From Chloroflexota bacterium (GTDB taxonomy: Bacteria; Chloroflexota; Anaerolineae; Promineifilales; Promineifilaceae): DNA of 39,460 nt. The notes under the pieces are model-generated. The model was not told where the DNA came from. It worked only from the letters and a program-made list of their open reading frames with translations, and made no database searches. This document shows positions 16,886 to 24,915 of the stretch, piece by piece. Location: contig JAKEFB010000239.1 in the NCBI GenBank assembly GCA_022616275.1, positions 1-39,460 on the forward strand, written 5' to 3'. The translations under genes were made by a program, and so were the position numbers. Position 1 is the first letter of the stretch. Every line of letters begins with the position of its first letter.

Positions 16886-18358
16886 ATGAGCACCAGGCGA
16901 TTGTTTGTTATTTTGCTGGCTATTGCCCTTTTTGCCATGTCTGTCCGAGAGACCATAGACCCGGACTTGTGGTGGCATCTGGCCACCGGCCGGGTTATCC
17001 TGGAACAGGGGCTACCAGAAACAGACCTGTTCTCCTACACCGTACGCGACCACGAGTGGATCGTCCAGGAGTGGTTGACCGACGTTCTGATGTACCTGGT
17101 CTACCTCGTGGCCGGCTTACCGGGCCTGAGCCTCTTTTTCGCCGCTCTGGTGGCTGTCGCTTTTTTACTGGTCTACGCCCGCTGCGCCGGCCGGCCTTAC
17201 CTGGCGGCGTTCGTCGTCTTGCTGGCCGTGCTGGCCGCCGCGCTGCCGTTGGGCGCCCGGCCGCAGATGTTTAACCTCTTTTTCCTGGCTATGTTTATTT
17301 ATATCCTCGAAGGGTATAAAGCCGGCCGGTTGGGGCGTAGAACTCTGTATCTGCTGCCGTTGTTGGCCATCTTGTGGGCCAATATGCATAGCGGTTACCT
17401 GGCCGGAGTGGCCTTGCTGGCCGTCTATACCGTGGGCGAAGGGGCGCAGCGCTTATTCGCCCGCCGGCCGGAACAGGCGCTACCCTGGCCGGAGGTCGGC
17501 CGGCTGGGGGCGATCACCCTGGCCAGCCTGTTGGCCGCCCTGTTGAATCCGCATGGCTACAAATTGCTGCTATTTCCCCTGGGAACGTTGGGCAGCCAGG
17601 CGATTCAGGGAAATATCCTGGAGTGGCGCTCGCCCGATTTTCACCAGCCGTACTTCTGGTTTTTTGGCCTGCTGATGGCCGCCGGCGTCGCCAGTTGGCT
17701 GTTCAGCCGGCAGCGGCCGGGTTGGACAGAGGCGCTCCTGTTCCTGGGCACGGCCGCGGCCGGGCTGCTGTCGGCGCGACACATCCCCTTGTTTGCTGTG
17801 GCCGCCCCGCCCATTATCAGCCGCCACCTGCTCTCCGCCCTGGACGGTACGGCGCTCTATCCGTTGTTGAGCGGCCAGCAGCCGCCGGCCCGGCCGCCCC
17901 GGTTGGCAGCCGCCGTCAATTGGCTGCTGGTGGCGCTGGTGCTTCTGGTGACCGGCGTCTGGGTGGCCGGCCGGCTGGCCAATAATAACCTGGCCGTGGC
18001 GGCCCGCTTCCCGGTGGCGGCCGTGGATTACCTGGAAAGTTCCGGCCTGGTCTCGGCCAGGCTCTACAACCACTACGATTGGGGCGGTTACTTGATCTGG
18101 CGCGGCGTTCCGGTTTTTGTGGATGGGCGAACGGAGCTGTACGGCAATGAATTTTTCCTGCGCTATTTACAGACCTTTGAGTTACGAGAAAATTGGCGGG
18201 ACCCTCTGGAAGAATACAGCGTGGAAGTGATTCTCGTGCCTCGCTCTCTGGCCCTGGCCACGTTGCTACAGGCCGGTGACGGATGGCGGGAAGTCTACGC
18301 CGATGACCTGGCTAAGGTGTTTGTCAGGAGAGATGAGAGATTGGAGATTAGAGATTGA
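16886..18358 (+). CDS. Multi-spanning membrane protein, WWHL family (paralog 2), GT-C-like
   Basis: A 490-residue paralog of the protein at 13691-15202. It has a first helix at about 6-20, then DPDLWWHLATGRVI (25-38) with TDLFSYTVRDHEWIVQEWL, several hydrophobic segments, and a C-terminal soluble part with NHYDWGGYLIW and VFVDGRTELYGNEF. Function unknown; the layout is like GT-C glycosyltransferases. The ATG at 16886 is chosen because the upstream frame is made of the family A hairpin and would add a non-hydrophobic tail before the first helix; no ribosome-binding site is seen. The last residues (RDERLEIRD) and the stop codon are encoded by another family A repeat, suggesting that the natural C-terminus was changed by repeat insertion. 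Confidence 0.8.
   Translation: MSTRRLFVILLAIALFAMSVRETIDPDLWWHLATGRVILEQGLPETDLFSYTVRDHEWIVQEWLTDVLMYLVYLVAGLPGLSLFFAALVAVAFLLVYARCAGRPYLAAFVVLLAVLAAALPLGARPQMFNLFFLAMFIYILEGYKAGRLGRRTLYLLPLLAILWANMHSGYLAGVALLAVYTVGEGAQRLFARRPEQALPWPEVGRLGAITLASLLAALLNPHGYKLLLFPLGTLGSQAIQGNILEWRSPDFHQPYFWFFGLLMAAGVASWLFSRQRPGWTEALLFLGTAAAGLLSARHIPLFAVAAPPIISRHLLSALDGTALYPLLSGQQPPARPPRLAAAVNWLLVALVLLVTGVWVAGRLANNNLAVAARFPVAAVDYLESSGLVSARLYNHYDWGGYLIWRGVPVFVDGRTELYGNEFFLRYLQTFELRENWRDPLEEYSVEVILVPRSLALATLLQAGDGWREVYADDLAKVFVRRDERLEIRD
18328..18358. repeat. Repeat family A at overlapping gene ends
   Basis: GAGATGAGAGATTGGAGATT and following bases encode the last residues and TGA stop of the WWHL paralog 2, and also contain the ATG (18333) of the next gene. 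Confidence 0.7.
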
Positions 18359-19664
18359 CGAGACGATAGACGTCGGGGTAGAGGCACGAACTATCGTACC
18401 CCGATGGCCGGCCGTGCGTTACGCCCTCGTCATTTTCCTGGGGTTGCGCCTGTTCCTGGCTGTGTGGGCGGTGATCATGCTGGCCATTGACCCACTGCCG
18501 GCCGGATCGGACGAAGTAGTCCGCCCTTATCTGGGCGAGCCACGGCTGGACGATGGGTTGGTGGGCCTGCTACTGGGGCCGTGGCAGCGCTTTGACACCA
18601 TGCACTACCTGCGCATTGCCCGCCAGGGGTACACGGCCGTGGACGACTCCGTTTTTCCCCCACTTTATCCCCTGGCGATGCGCGGCCTGGGCGCGTCGTT
18701 TTCGACCTTTTTGCCGGAGGGAGCAGGCCACCTGCTGGCCGGTCTGCTGCTATCCAGCGCCGCTTTTATCGCCCTGCTGGCCCTGCTCTACCAGGTGACG
18801 GCCGCCGAGCTAGACGAACGGTCGGCCGCCCGGACGGTGGTCTACCTGGTGCTTTTTCCTACCGGCTTTTTCCTGCTGGCCGCCTACACCGAGTCTATCT
18901 TTATCCTGCTGGCCCTCGGCTCGCTCTGGTCGGCGCGGCGCGGCCGCTTCTGGCTGGCCGGACTGTTGGGCTTCCTGGCTGCCCTCACCCGGTTGACAGG
19001 TTGGGGCCTGGCCGTGCCGCTGGCTTATGAGTATGCTCGCCAGCAGGTCAATCGCACAGCCGCCGGCCCGCCCGGCGATCAATCACCGGGTTACAGAGCG
19101 ACGCCGGGTAAACCAGGCTTAACCGGGTTCACCTGGCGTGGTTTATTAGCCCGGACACTTCATGTCGGGGCGGCCCTCCCTGGTGCTCTGGCCACTATAC
19201 TGCCCCCTCTGGGGCTGATGGCTTTCCTGGCCGGCCGGCAACTGGCCGGGCTGCCGCCCATTGCCGGGATTTATCGCCAGTATTGGCATCAGACGGCCGC
19301 CTTTCCTGGGGCAGACCTGGTAACGGCCGTGCGGATAATGCTGGCGGGGGAGGCCGCTTTTACCCTGTACTTTGACTTTCTATGCATCCTTTTTCTGCTG
19401 GGAACGACCGTGCTTGTTTTTCGCCGCCTGGGGCCGGCCTACGGTCTCTACTCGACTATGCTGCTCCTATTTATGCTCTTGCCAACGTCAGAATTGAAGC
19501 CGTTGTTCTCCTTTTCCCGTTATGTGTTAGCCTTTTTCCCAACCTTTATGCTCCTGGGCGAAGCTGGCCGGAACCCGTGGATCAACCGGCTGATTTTATA
19601 TCCCTCGCTGGCCCTGTACCTTTACTTTAGCGGCCAGTTCTTTATTTGGGGGTGGGTGGCGTGA
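18333..19664 (+). CDS. PIG-V-like mannosyltransferase (GT-C)
   Basis: About 443 residues with nine or more helices. The motif WQRFDTMHYLRIARQGY (about 84-100) and the following FPPLYPLAMRG match the first-loop signature of the PIG-V/GPI mannosyltransferase 2 family (Mannosyl_trans2), where the Asp is essential. LFPTGFFLLAAYTESIFILL is the second conserved block. The enzyme would use polyprenyl-phosphate mannose made by the GT2 upstream. The start is uncertain: ATG 18333 lies in a family A repeat and overlaps the preceding gene by 26 bp. A family C repeat (18381-18403) encodes residues VEARTIVPR in the N-terminal tail. Its stop overlaps the next GTG start by 4 bp. Confidence 0.82.
   Translation: MRDWRLEIDETIDVGVEARTIVPRWPAVRYALVIFLGLRLFLAVWAVIMLAIDPLPAGSDEVVRPYLGEPRLDDGLVGLLLGPWQRFDTMHYLRIARQGYTAVDDSVFPPLYPLAMRGLGASFSTFLPEGAGHLLAGLLLSSAAFIALLALLYQVTAAELDERSAARTVVYLVLFPTGFFLLAAYTESIFILLALGSLWSARRGRFWLAGLLGFLAALTRLTGWGLAVPLAYEYARQQVNRTAAGPPGDQSPGYRATPGKPGLTGFTWRGLLARTLHVGAALPGALATILPPLGLMAFLAGRQLAGLPPIAGIYRQYWHQTAAFPGADLVTAVRIMLAGEAAFTLYFDFLCILFLLGTTVLVFRRLGPAYGLYSTMLLLFMLLPTSELKPLFSFSRYVLAFFPTFMLLGEAGRNPWINRLILYPSLALYLYFSGQFFIWGWVA
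18381..18403. repeat. Repeat family C inside a coding region
   Basis: GAGGCACGAACTATCGTACC is a diverged copy of the family C palindrome, read in-frame in the N-terminal tail of the PIG-V-like protein. Confidence 0.6.
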
Positions 19665-21238
19665 GCGCTCCGGCCGGGTTGACCCACCGCCACCTGCTAG
19701 TGGCCGGGCTGGCCCTGTTGGGGATCGGCCTCTACCTGGGCCTGGCCGCTGCTGGCAGCCAACCGGGCTTCCCCCTGGACGACGCCTGGATTCACCAGAC
19801 CTACGCTCGCAACCTGGCTAGCAGCGGCCGGTGGGAATACACGCCGGGCGCGGTCAGTGCCGGTTCTACGGCCCCACTGTGGACGTTGCTTCTGGCTGTA
19901 GGCTATCTGCTGCGGCTGCCCTACCTGGCCTGGGCTTATTTGCTGGGCTGGCTGGCGCTGGTCTGGCTGGCCTGGGCCGGGATGGCCGTTTGGCGGCACT
20001 GGTGGCCCGGCCAGGCGGATAAAGCCTGGCTGGCCGGCGCAGTCCTGATCCTGACCTGGCCGCTGGTGTGGGCCGCCGCCAGCGGTATGGAAACGGCGTT
20101 ATTTATCGCACTGGGCCTGCATGTCCTGGCGCTTTATGGCCGGTTAGTGGGCGAAACGACTGCTGCTGGTGAGCCACACTCTCGTTCCCGCGCTCTGTTG
20201 GCCGGATTCCTGGCCGGCCTGTTGGTGCTGGCCCGGCCAGACGGGCTGGCCCTGCTGGCGCTGGTATTCGCCGGGCTGCTGGTAGCGGCTCGCTTCCGGC
20301 CGGGCGACTGGCGACTGGTGGCCGGCTTTGCCGTGGCGGCGGCGCTGCCCTTGCTACCGTACTTTACCTTTAACCTGCGCGCCGGCGGCGCCTGGTGGCC
20401 CAACACCTTTTACGCCAAGCAGGCCGAGTACGCCTTCTTGTGGAAGCAGCCGTTGCCGTTGCGTTTTGGGCAATTGCTCTTTTTTACCCTGGGTGGACCA
20501 GATGAGGGGCTGCGTGGTGTCAGCGGGGCGCACCTGTTGCTGCTGCCCGGGCTGGTTGCGGCCGCCTGGCAGGCGGCGCGGCGGGACTGGGCCGGCCGCC
20601 GGCTGCGGGCTATGCTGCCGCTGCTGTGGGCCGCCGGCCACGTTTTTCTCTTTGCCTGGCGCCTGCCGGTAACGTACCAGCACGGCCGCTACCTGTGGGT
20701 GGCGCTGCCGGTGTGGATTTTGTACGGTCTGGCCGGCTCGTTGCGTTTGTCAGACAACTTCACGGCCCGCCTGGCCACGTTGGGGCAGGCCGGTTTTATT
20801 TGGCGGACCGCCTCTCGCCTGACCTTTGCCGTGCTGCTGCTGGCGTTCTTGTTCCTGGGCGGGGCGGCCTATGCCCAGGACGTGGCCTTCATTAACGGCG
20901 AAATGGTGGCAGTAGCCCACTGGCTGCGAGACAACACGCCGGCCGGCGCCCTGGTGGCTGCCCACGACATTGGGGCGATTGGCTACTTTGCCGGCCGGCC
21001 CCTGCTGGATCTGGCCGGCCTCATTTCGCCCGAGGTCGTTCCCCTCCTGGCCGACGAGCCGGCCCTGGCCGCCTACGTCCGCCAAAGCCCGGCCGATTAC
21101 CTGGTCACCGCTCCCGGTTGGACCTACCCCAGTTTGACGACGGTTGGGGACGTAGAACTGCTCTACCAGACCGATTTTGCCGGGACCAGGAAGGAGGGGT
21201 TCAATAACATGGCTGTCTATCACCTGGATAGACGATAA
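19661..21238 (+). CDS. GT-C membrane glycosyltransferase, DDAWI-YARNL type
   Basis: A 525-residue protein with about ten helices. D40-D41 in PLDDAWIHQTYARNLASSG, then YTPGAVSAGSTAPLW, matches the first-loop signature seen in GT-C transferases of the AftB-like group (DDA...RYARNL...NPGE...TSPLW). Further blocks: ASGMETALFIALGL, LARPDGLALL, and YQHGRYLWVALPVW. The C-terminal part (about 415-525) is soluble, with VAAHDIGAIGYFAGRPLLDLAGLI, as in many prokaryotic surface-sugar transferases. GTG 19661 is chosen: it overlaps the stop of the preceding gene as GTGA, the usual sign of coupling. It is the last gene of the first glycosylation block. The sugar and acceptor cannot be told from sequence. 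Confidence 0.82.
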   Translation: MSAPAGLTHRHLLVAGLALLGIGLYLGLAAAGSQPGFPLDDAWIHQTYARNLASSGRWEYTPGAVSAGSTAPLWTLLLAVGYLLRLPYLAWAYLLGWLALVWLAWAGMAVWRHWWPGQADKAWLAGAVLILTWPLVWAAASGMETALFIALGLHVLALYGRLVGETTAAGEPHSRSRALLAGFLAGLLVLARPDGLALLALVFAGLLVAARFRPGDWRLVAGFAVAAALPLLPYFTFNLRAGGAWWPNTFYAKQAEYAFLWKQPLPLRFGQLLFFTLGGPDEGLRGVSGAHLLLLPGLVAAAWQAARRDWAGRRLRAMLPLLWAAGHVFLFAWRLPVTYQHGRYLWVALPVWILYGLAGSLRLSDNFTARLATLGQAGFIWRTASRLTFAVLLLAFLFLGGAAYAQDVAFINGEMVAVAHWLRDNTPAGALVAAHDIGAIGYFAGRPLLDLAGLISPEVVPLLADEPALAAYVRQSPADYLVTAPGWTYPSLTTVGDVELLYQTDFAGTRKEGFNNMAVYHLDRR

Positions 21239-21244
21239 CTATGT

Positions 21245-21274
21245 TTGCCAGCCTTAACTTTTTCATGGTATACT
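21245..21274 (+). promoter_or_regulatory. Promoter with extended -10 for the two-component pair
   Basis: TTGCCA (21245-21250), an 18-bp spacer and TATACT (21269-21274) preceded by TGG, an extended -10. Transcription would start near 21281, giving a leader of about 110 nt with small hairpins (AGAG with CTCT near 21287-21299; CCGC with GCGG near 21306-21319). No known riboswitch class is recognised in the leader. Confidence 0.6.
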
Positions 21275-21389
21275 GCCCTTATCCTTAGAGGAAAACTCTG
21301 TAACCTCCGCGTTTCGGCGGTGACAATCAGGTCTTCCGGTCAATTGGGCAGGCGAATAAAGGGGGCGGTAAATAAGTGAGGATGGGGAT

Positions 21390-22085
21390 ATGTCACAGAT
21401 CAAGTTGTTTATCGTAGATGATCACCCGGTGTTTCGTCAGGGTCTGCGCGACGTGCTGGAAACGGACCCTCAGCTTCAGGTTGTCGGCGAGGCGGCCAAC
21501 GGGGAGGTGGCCATTGACCTGGTCAACGAGGTCGAGCCGGACGTTATCCTGATGGATATTAACCTGCCCGACATTATGGGCCTGCAGGTCACCCGGCAAG
21601 TCAAGGCCCGCCACCCGCATATGAAGGTGGTTGTCATCACCGGCTACGACGACGTCGAACAGGTCTTCCACGCCATCCGGGCCGGCGCTTCGGCCTACTG
21701 CCCCAAGGACATTACCCCGGAAGCGCTGATCGGCACTATTTACGCTGTACGCGATGGCCAGTATGTCGTCGGCGAGCAGAAGATGTCCCACGACGAAATC
21801 ATCCGCTGGGTCGAGGAGAAGGTCGGCCGTCTCAGTGGGTCGCTGATCACCGAGTCAGAGGATTCCTTTGTGCCCTTATCCCCCAGGGAAATGGAAATCC
21901 TGGAACACGTCACCCACGGCAAGAGCAACAAGGAGATTGCCTACGAGCTGGGCATCAGCCACCAGACGGTGAAGAACCACATGACGGCAATCTTGCGCAA
22001 GCTACGAGTAGACGACCGCACCCAGGCGGCCGTTTATGCCCTTAGCCGGGGGTGGGTCCGGCTGGAAAATCCCCCCAGGAGTTAG
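21390..22085 (+). CDS. NarL/FixJ-family response regulator
   Basis: A 231-residue transcription regulator. Receiver (1-125): acidic pair D10-D11, phospho-acceptor D56 (VILMDINLPD), Thr in VVITGYDD, Lys in YCPKDI. A linker of about 30 residues is followed by a LuxR-type helix-turn-helix (about 163-225): LSPREMEILEHVTHGKSNKEIA, then ISHQTVKNHMTAILRKL. The cognate kinase is encoded 72 bp downstream. The ATG has GAGGATGGGG upstream. The stop codon lies inside a family B repeat. Targets are not known; the Flp pilin gene lies just beyond the kinase, so pilus expression is a candidate. Confidence 0.92.
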   Translation: MSQIKLFIVDDHPVFRQGLRDVLETDPQLQVVGEAANGEVAIDLVNEVEPDVILMDINLPDIMGLQVTRQVKARHPHMKVVVITGYDDVEQVFHAIRAGASAYCPKDITPEALIGTIYAVRDGQYVVGEQKMSHDEIIRWVEEKVGRLSGSLITESEDSFVPLSPREMEILEHVTHGKSNKEIAYELGISHQTVKNHMTAILRKLRVDDRTQAAVYALSRGWVRLENPPRS

Positions 22086-22149
22086 AGTGAGGAGTTAGAG
22101 TAAGCATCAGAGTGACAACACTCCAGCTCTGTACTCTGACTCTAAGGAG
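22077..22149. repeat. Repeat family B (GAGTTAGAGT) linking regulator and kinase genes
   Basis: A degenerate inverted repeat of GTTAGAGT units on the left and ACTCT/GACTCTAA units on the right fills the whole gap. The left end supplies the TAG stop (22083-22085) of the regulator gene and the right end supplies AAGGAG (22144-22149), the ribosome-binding site of the kinase. Other copies: 26699-26728 and 27443-27518. Confidence 0.7.
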
Positions 22150-22157
22150 TTGCCGAT

Positions 22158-23225
22158 ATGGCAAAGCAAATGACAGACGGCGAAGGGTCCCCTCTGCAGA
22201 ATTTTGTAGAAGATACCTATAAGGATTACGAACAGACCCATAGCGAGCTGAAGGAGATAGACGTTCTGATCAAACAGAGCGCGGCCGAGGTCGAGCGCCT
22301 GGCGCAGCGCAACACACAGGTCGGCAACTACTTGCGCCAGTTGCAGCAAAATTTTGATACGGTGCCGCGTGAAGACATTAAGGAAGCCTACGAGGCGCTG
22401 ATCAACGCCCAGCAGCGGTTATTCACCATGCGCGGCCAGTTGGAGAAGTTGCAAAGCGACCAGAAAAACCTGGAACGGCTGGCCGAATTCCAACGGCGCT
22501 TGCTGGACAACAGCGAAGGGTTGGGCGCGCTGCCCACCGTCCGCCACAGCAGCCGCGACGCGTCCAACGTCATCCGGGTCATCCAGACCGAGGAAGCAGC
22601 GCGGCAGAGCCTGGTGCGGAAGATGCACGACGGGCCGGCTTCCTCCTTGAGCAACTTCATTCTGCAAGCCGAAATTTGCCAGCGCTTTTTCGACAACAAC
22701 CCGGACCGGGCCCGCGCTGAATTGAACGCCCTAAAGAGCGCGGCCGCCTCTACCTTTGGCGCTGTTAAGAACTTCATCTTTGACCTGCGGCCGATGATGT
22801 TGGATGATCTGGGCGTAGTGCCCACGCTGCGCCGTTACGCCGAGTCTTTCCAGGAAAAGAACAACATCTCGGTTTCCATTACCGTTACCGGCATTGAGCG
22901 CCGTCTGGAGGAGCACATCGAGGTTACGATATTCCGGTCGGTGCAGGAATTGCTCAATAATGCCCAGATTCACGGCCAGGCGACCCAAATCCAGGTCTTG
23001 CTCGACCTGGACCAGGACCGGGTGCTGGTGGTTGTCGAAGACAACGGCAGTGGCTTCAACGTGGACGATGCCATGAACAACGCTTCGGCCAGGTCTATTG
23101 GCCTATCCACATTGCGGGAACGGATTGCCATGCTGGGCGGTGAGCTGGAAATTCAGAGCAGTCTGGGGCAGGGTACCCGGGCCGAATTTACCATCCCCGT
23201 CGAGTCCGGCATGATGATCAATTGA
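22158..23225 (+). CDS. Soluble sensor histidine kinase, DegS-like (HisKA_3)
   Basis: A 355-residue cytosolic kinase with no membrane helix. Residues about 22-120 are predicted coiled coil, as in the sensor part of DegS. The dimerisation and phospho-acceptor region has H157 in RKMHDGPASSLSN (DegS/HisKA_3 form, HDGPA), then FDLRPMMLDDLGVVPTLRRY, the X region typical of NarX/DegS kinases. The ATPase domain has the N box VQELLNNAQIHG, G1 VEDNGSGF, and G2 SIGLSTLRERIAMLGG. It should phosphorylate the NarL-type regulator encoded immediately upstream. Start ATG 22158 follows AAGGAG by 8 nt. The signal is unknown. Confidence 0.92.
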   Translation: MAKQMTDGEGSPLQNFVEDTYKDYEQTHSELKEIDVLIKQSAAEVERLAQRNTQVGNYLRQLQQNFDTVPREDIKEAYEALINAQQRLFTMRGQLEKLQSDQKNLERLAEFQRRLLDNSEGLGALPTVRHSSRDASNVIRVIQTEEAARQSLVRKMHDGPASSLSNFILQAEICQRFFDNNPDRARAELNALKSAAASTFGAVKNFIFDLRPMMLDDLGVVPTLRRYAESFQEKNNISVSITVTGIERRLEEHIEVTIFRSVQELLNNAQIHGQATQIQVLLDLDQDRVLVVVEDNGSGFNVDDAMNNASARSIGLSTLRERIAMLGGELEIQSSLGQGTRAEFTIPVESGMMIN

Positions 23226-23228
23226 GTA

Positions 23229-23263
23229 AGGGCGCGAACTATCGTGCCCGAATTATCGTACCT
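23229..23263. repeat. Repeat family C, two partial copies
   Basis: GCGCGAACTATCGTGCCCG followed by AATTATCGTACC, just after the kinase stop codon. It is palindromic in part and could form a weak hairpin at the transcript end. Confidence 0.6.
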
Positions 23264-23301
23264 CTACACTTTAAGTACTGTTCTCCTATTGCGGTTACCC
23301 G

Positions 23302-23330
23302 TTGCAAAAGGTATTCTCTTGTTATATAAT
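23302..23330 (+). promoter_or_regulatory. Consensus sigma-70 promoter for the Flp pilin gene
   Basis: TTGCAA (23302-23307) and a perfect TATAAT (23325-23330) with the optimal 17-bp spacer. Transcription would start near 23337 with a 41-nt leader. It is among the strongest promoter matches in the window, as expected for a major pilin. Confidence 0.8.
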
Positions 23331-23377
23331 CTCACTGAAGATTTAATCTTTATCATTCCCTAGAAGGAGGTAATCAA

Positions 23378-23530
23378 ATGTTATTCCTTTCCCGTGAAGA
23401 TGGCCAGGGCCTGGTCGAATATGCGTTGGTGCTTGTATTAGTCGCTATCGTTGTTATTGCGATTTTGGCCCTCCTTGGCCCCCAGATTGGTAACGTCTTC
23501 AGCCAGATCACGAACGGTCTCGGCGGCTAA
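23378..23530 (+). CDS. flp: Flp-type major pilin (50 residues)
   Basis: A short gene encoding a Flp/Fap pilin precursor. The N-terminus MLFLSREDGQG is a short basic/acidic leader; the Gly at about 9 or 11 before LVEYALVLVLVAIV is the expected prepilin peptidase site, and E14-Y15 is the conserved Glu-Tyr pair of Flp pilins. One hydrophobic helix (about 12-34) is followed by GPQIGNVFSQITNGLGG. The ATG follows a perfect AAGGAGGT at 7 nt. It has its own promoter and a strong terminator, so it is probably expressed at a higher level than the Tad motor genes at 27699-32412, about 4 kb away, which would assemble it. The gene is shorter than many gene-calling cut-offs and easily missed. Confidence 0.93.
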   Translation: MLFLSREDGQGLVEYALVLVLVAIVVIAILALLGPQIGNVFSQITNGLGG

Positions 23531-23556
23531 TAGCCATTTCAGTTACCAGTTAGTTT

Positions 23557-23589
23557 AAAAAGAGCCCTGCTAAAAACAGGGCTCTTTTT
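23557..23589. terminator. Strong bidirectional intrinsic terminator
   Basis: Perfect 13-bp stem (23557-23569 with 23577-23589, AAAAAGAGCCCTG type), 7-nt loop and T-tract at the right side with A-tract at the left. It ends the pilin message and can also end the convergent sugar dehydrogenase message from the minus strand. Confidence 0.92.
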
Positions 23590-23601
23590 GCTTGTAGCGT
23601 A

Positions 23602-23624
23602 AGGGCACGATAGTTCATGCCCCT
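23602..23624. repeat. Repeat family C beside a stop codon
   Basis: AGGGCACGATAGTTCATGCC forms an imperfect palindrome that ends about 4 bp before the stop of the minus-strand dehydrogenase gene (23628-23630). Confidence 0.65.
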
Positions 23625-23627
23625 TAC

Positions 23628-24911
23628 TCAAGGTTGGAGTTGGTAGATGCTCCCTGAGGTCAGGTCGAGAACGTACAACTCGCCGGCCGCGTCTTCACCG
23701 AAGCTGGAGATAGTGTAATTGCTGTCGTACACGCGGTTCTTGACCCAGGTGTTATCGGCCAGACGGACTAGACTCCAGATGACGCCTGAACAATAATCGG
23801 CGAAAAAATAATTGCCGGCCAGGATGGGGAATTGGCTGCCCCGGTAAACGTAGCCGCCTGTGATGGCGCAGCCGCCCTCGGCGTGGTTATACTCGGCCAC
23901 CGGGATAGCAAAGCCCTCCATCTGGCAACTCTCTTTGTCGTAGCAGTGAGCCCCTTCCAGGATATCCCAACCGTAATTTTCGCCGCCGCTACTGCCGGCC
24001 GGTTGGAAATTAACTTCCTCCCAGGTAAACTGGCCTACGTCGGCAATATACAAATCGCCTGTCAGGCGGTCGAAACTGAAGCGCCAGGGATTGCGTAATC
24101 CAATGGCCCAAATTTCGTTGCGCCGGTCATCGTCGTCTACATAGGGGTTGTCGGCCGGAATGGCGTACAGGTCGTCGCTATCAACGTCCAGCCTCAAGAT
24201 ATTGCCCAACAGGTCGCTGGTCTTTTGAGCGAAGCCGAAGAAATCGCCGGTCGTGCCGCCGTCGCCCAGCCCGATGTAAAGGTAGCCGTCAGGTCCAAAT
24301 TGCAACTGGCCCCCGTTGTGCAGCTCAAAGGGCTGGCCGACCATCAACAGCGTGGTGGCGCTGCTCTCATTGGCCTGGTTGGGATCATCCGGGCTAACCA
24401 GGTAACGAGCAATGACGCTATGCCCGTCGTTATTGGTATAGTTGACGAAGAACCGGCCGTTGCTGGCGTATTCAGGGTGAAAAGCAACGCTGAACAGCCC
24501 CTGTTCCACGCCGTCCGAACCAACCAGGTCGCTGATGTCCAGGAATGGCTGGGGCAACAGTTGCCCACCTTCAGCCACGCGAATAAGGCCACCTTTTTCG
24601 ACGATAAAGAGGCGGCCGCCGTCAGCATGGGTCAGGTAAACGGGTTGGTTGAGTCCCCCCACGACCGGCGTGAGTTGGATGGCCGCCACTGGTTGAGCTG
24701 GTGGGACAGCGGCCCCGGCCTCGGGTGGCCGAGAAACGGCCGGCGCAACCGGCGGCGTGATGGTAATCTTGACTGAAGCGCCGTGCAGATAACCGGCCAG
24801 GTAGATGCGGCCGAAGTAGATCACCGGAACTGCCCCCATGATGAGCAGCGTCAACGGCAGCACTAAAGCGAAGCGAGTCAGGATCCGTTTCAAGTTAATT
24901 TTTGTAGACAT
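23628..24911 (-). CDS. PQQ-dependent sugar dehydrogenase-like beta-propeller (GSDH), membrane-anchored
   Basis: A 427-residue protein exported through a long N-terminal hydrophobic segment (about 11-35), which has no clear cleavage site and may stay as an anchor. A Pro/Ala-rich linker (55-75) leads to a six-bladed propeller of the glucose/sorbosone dehydrogenase family. Family marks: LNQPVYLTHADGGRLFIVEKGG, GLFSVAFHPEYASNGRFFVNYT, HNGGQLQFGPDGYLYIGLGDGG, GNILRLDVD, NEIWAIGLRNPWRFSFDRLTGDLYIADVGQ, and ENYGWDILEG. Enzymes of this group oxidise sugars with PQQ and calcium, but many members are not proven enzymes. It is convergent with the pilin gene and separated from it by the bidirectional terminator. 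Start ATG at 24911. Confidence 0.87.
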   Translation of the reverse strand: MSTKINLKRILTRFALVLPLTLLIMGAVPVIYFGRIYLAGYLHGASVKITITPPVAPAVSRPPEAGAAVPPAQPVAAIQLTPVVGGLNQPVYLTHADGGRLFIVEKGGLIRVAEGGQLLPQPFLDISDLVGSDGVEQGLFSVAFHPEYASNGRFFVNYTNNDGHSVIARYLVSPDDPNQANESSATTLLMVGQPFELHNGGQLQFGPDGYLYIGLGDGGTTGDFFGFAQKTSDLLGNILRLDVDSDDLYAIPADNPYVDDDDRRNEIWAIGLRNPWRFSFDRLTGDLYIADVGQFTWEEVNFQPAGSSGGENYGWDILEGAHCYDKESCQMEGFAIPVAEYNHAEGGCAITGGYVYRGSQFPILAGNYFFADYCSGVIWSLVRLADNTWVKNRVYDSNYTISSFGEDAAGELYVLDLTSGSIYQLQP

Positions 24912-24915
24912 ACAA

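Noticed and set aside
21281-21389. Cyclic di-GMP or other known riboswitch before the NarL-type regulator
   Set aside because: The conserved core of the GEMM class or other classes I know is not present; only small hairpins are seen.
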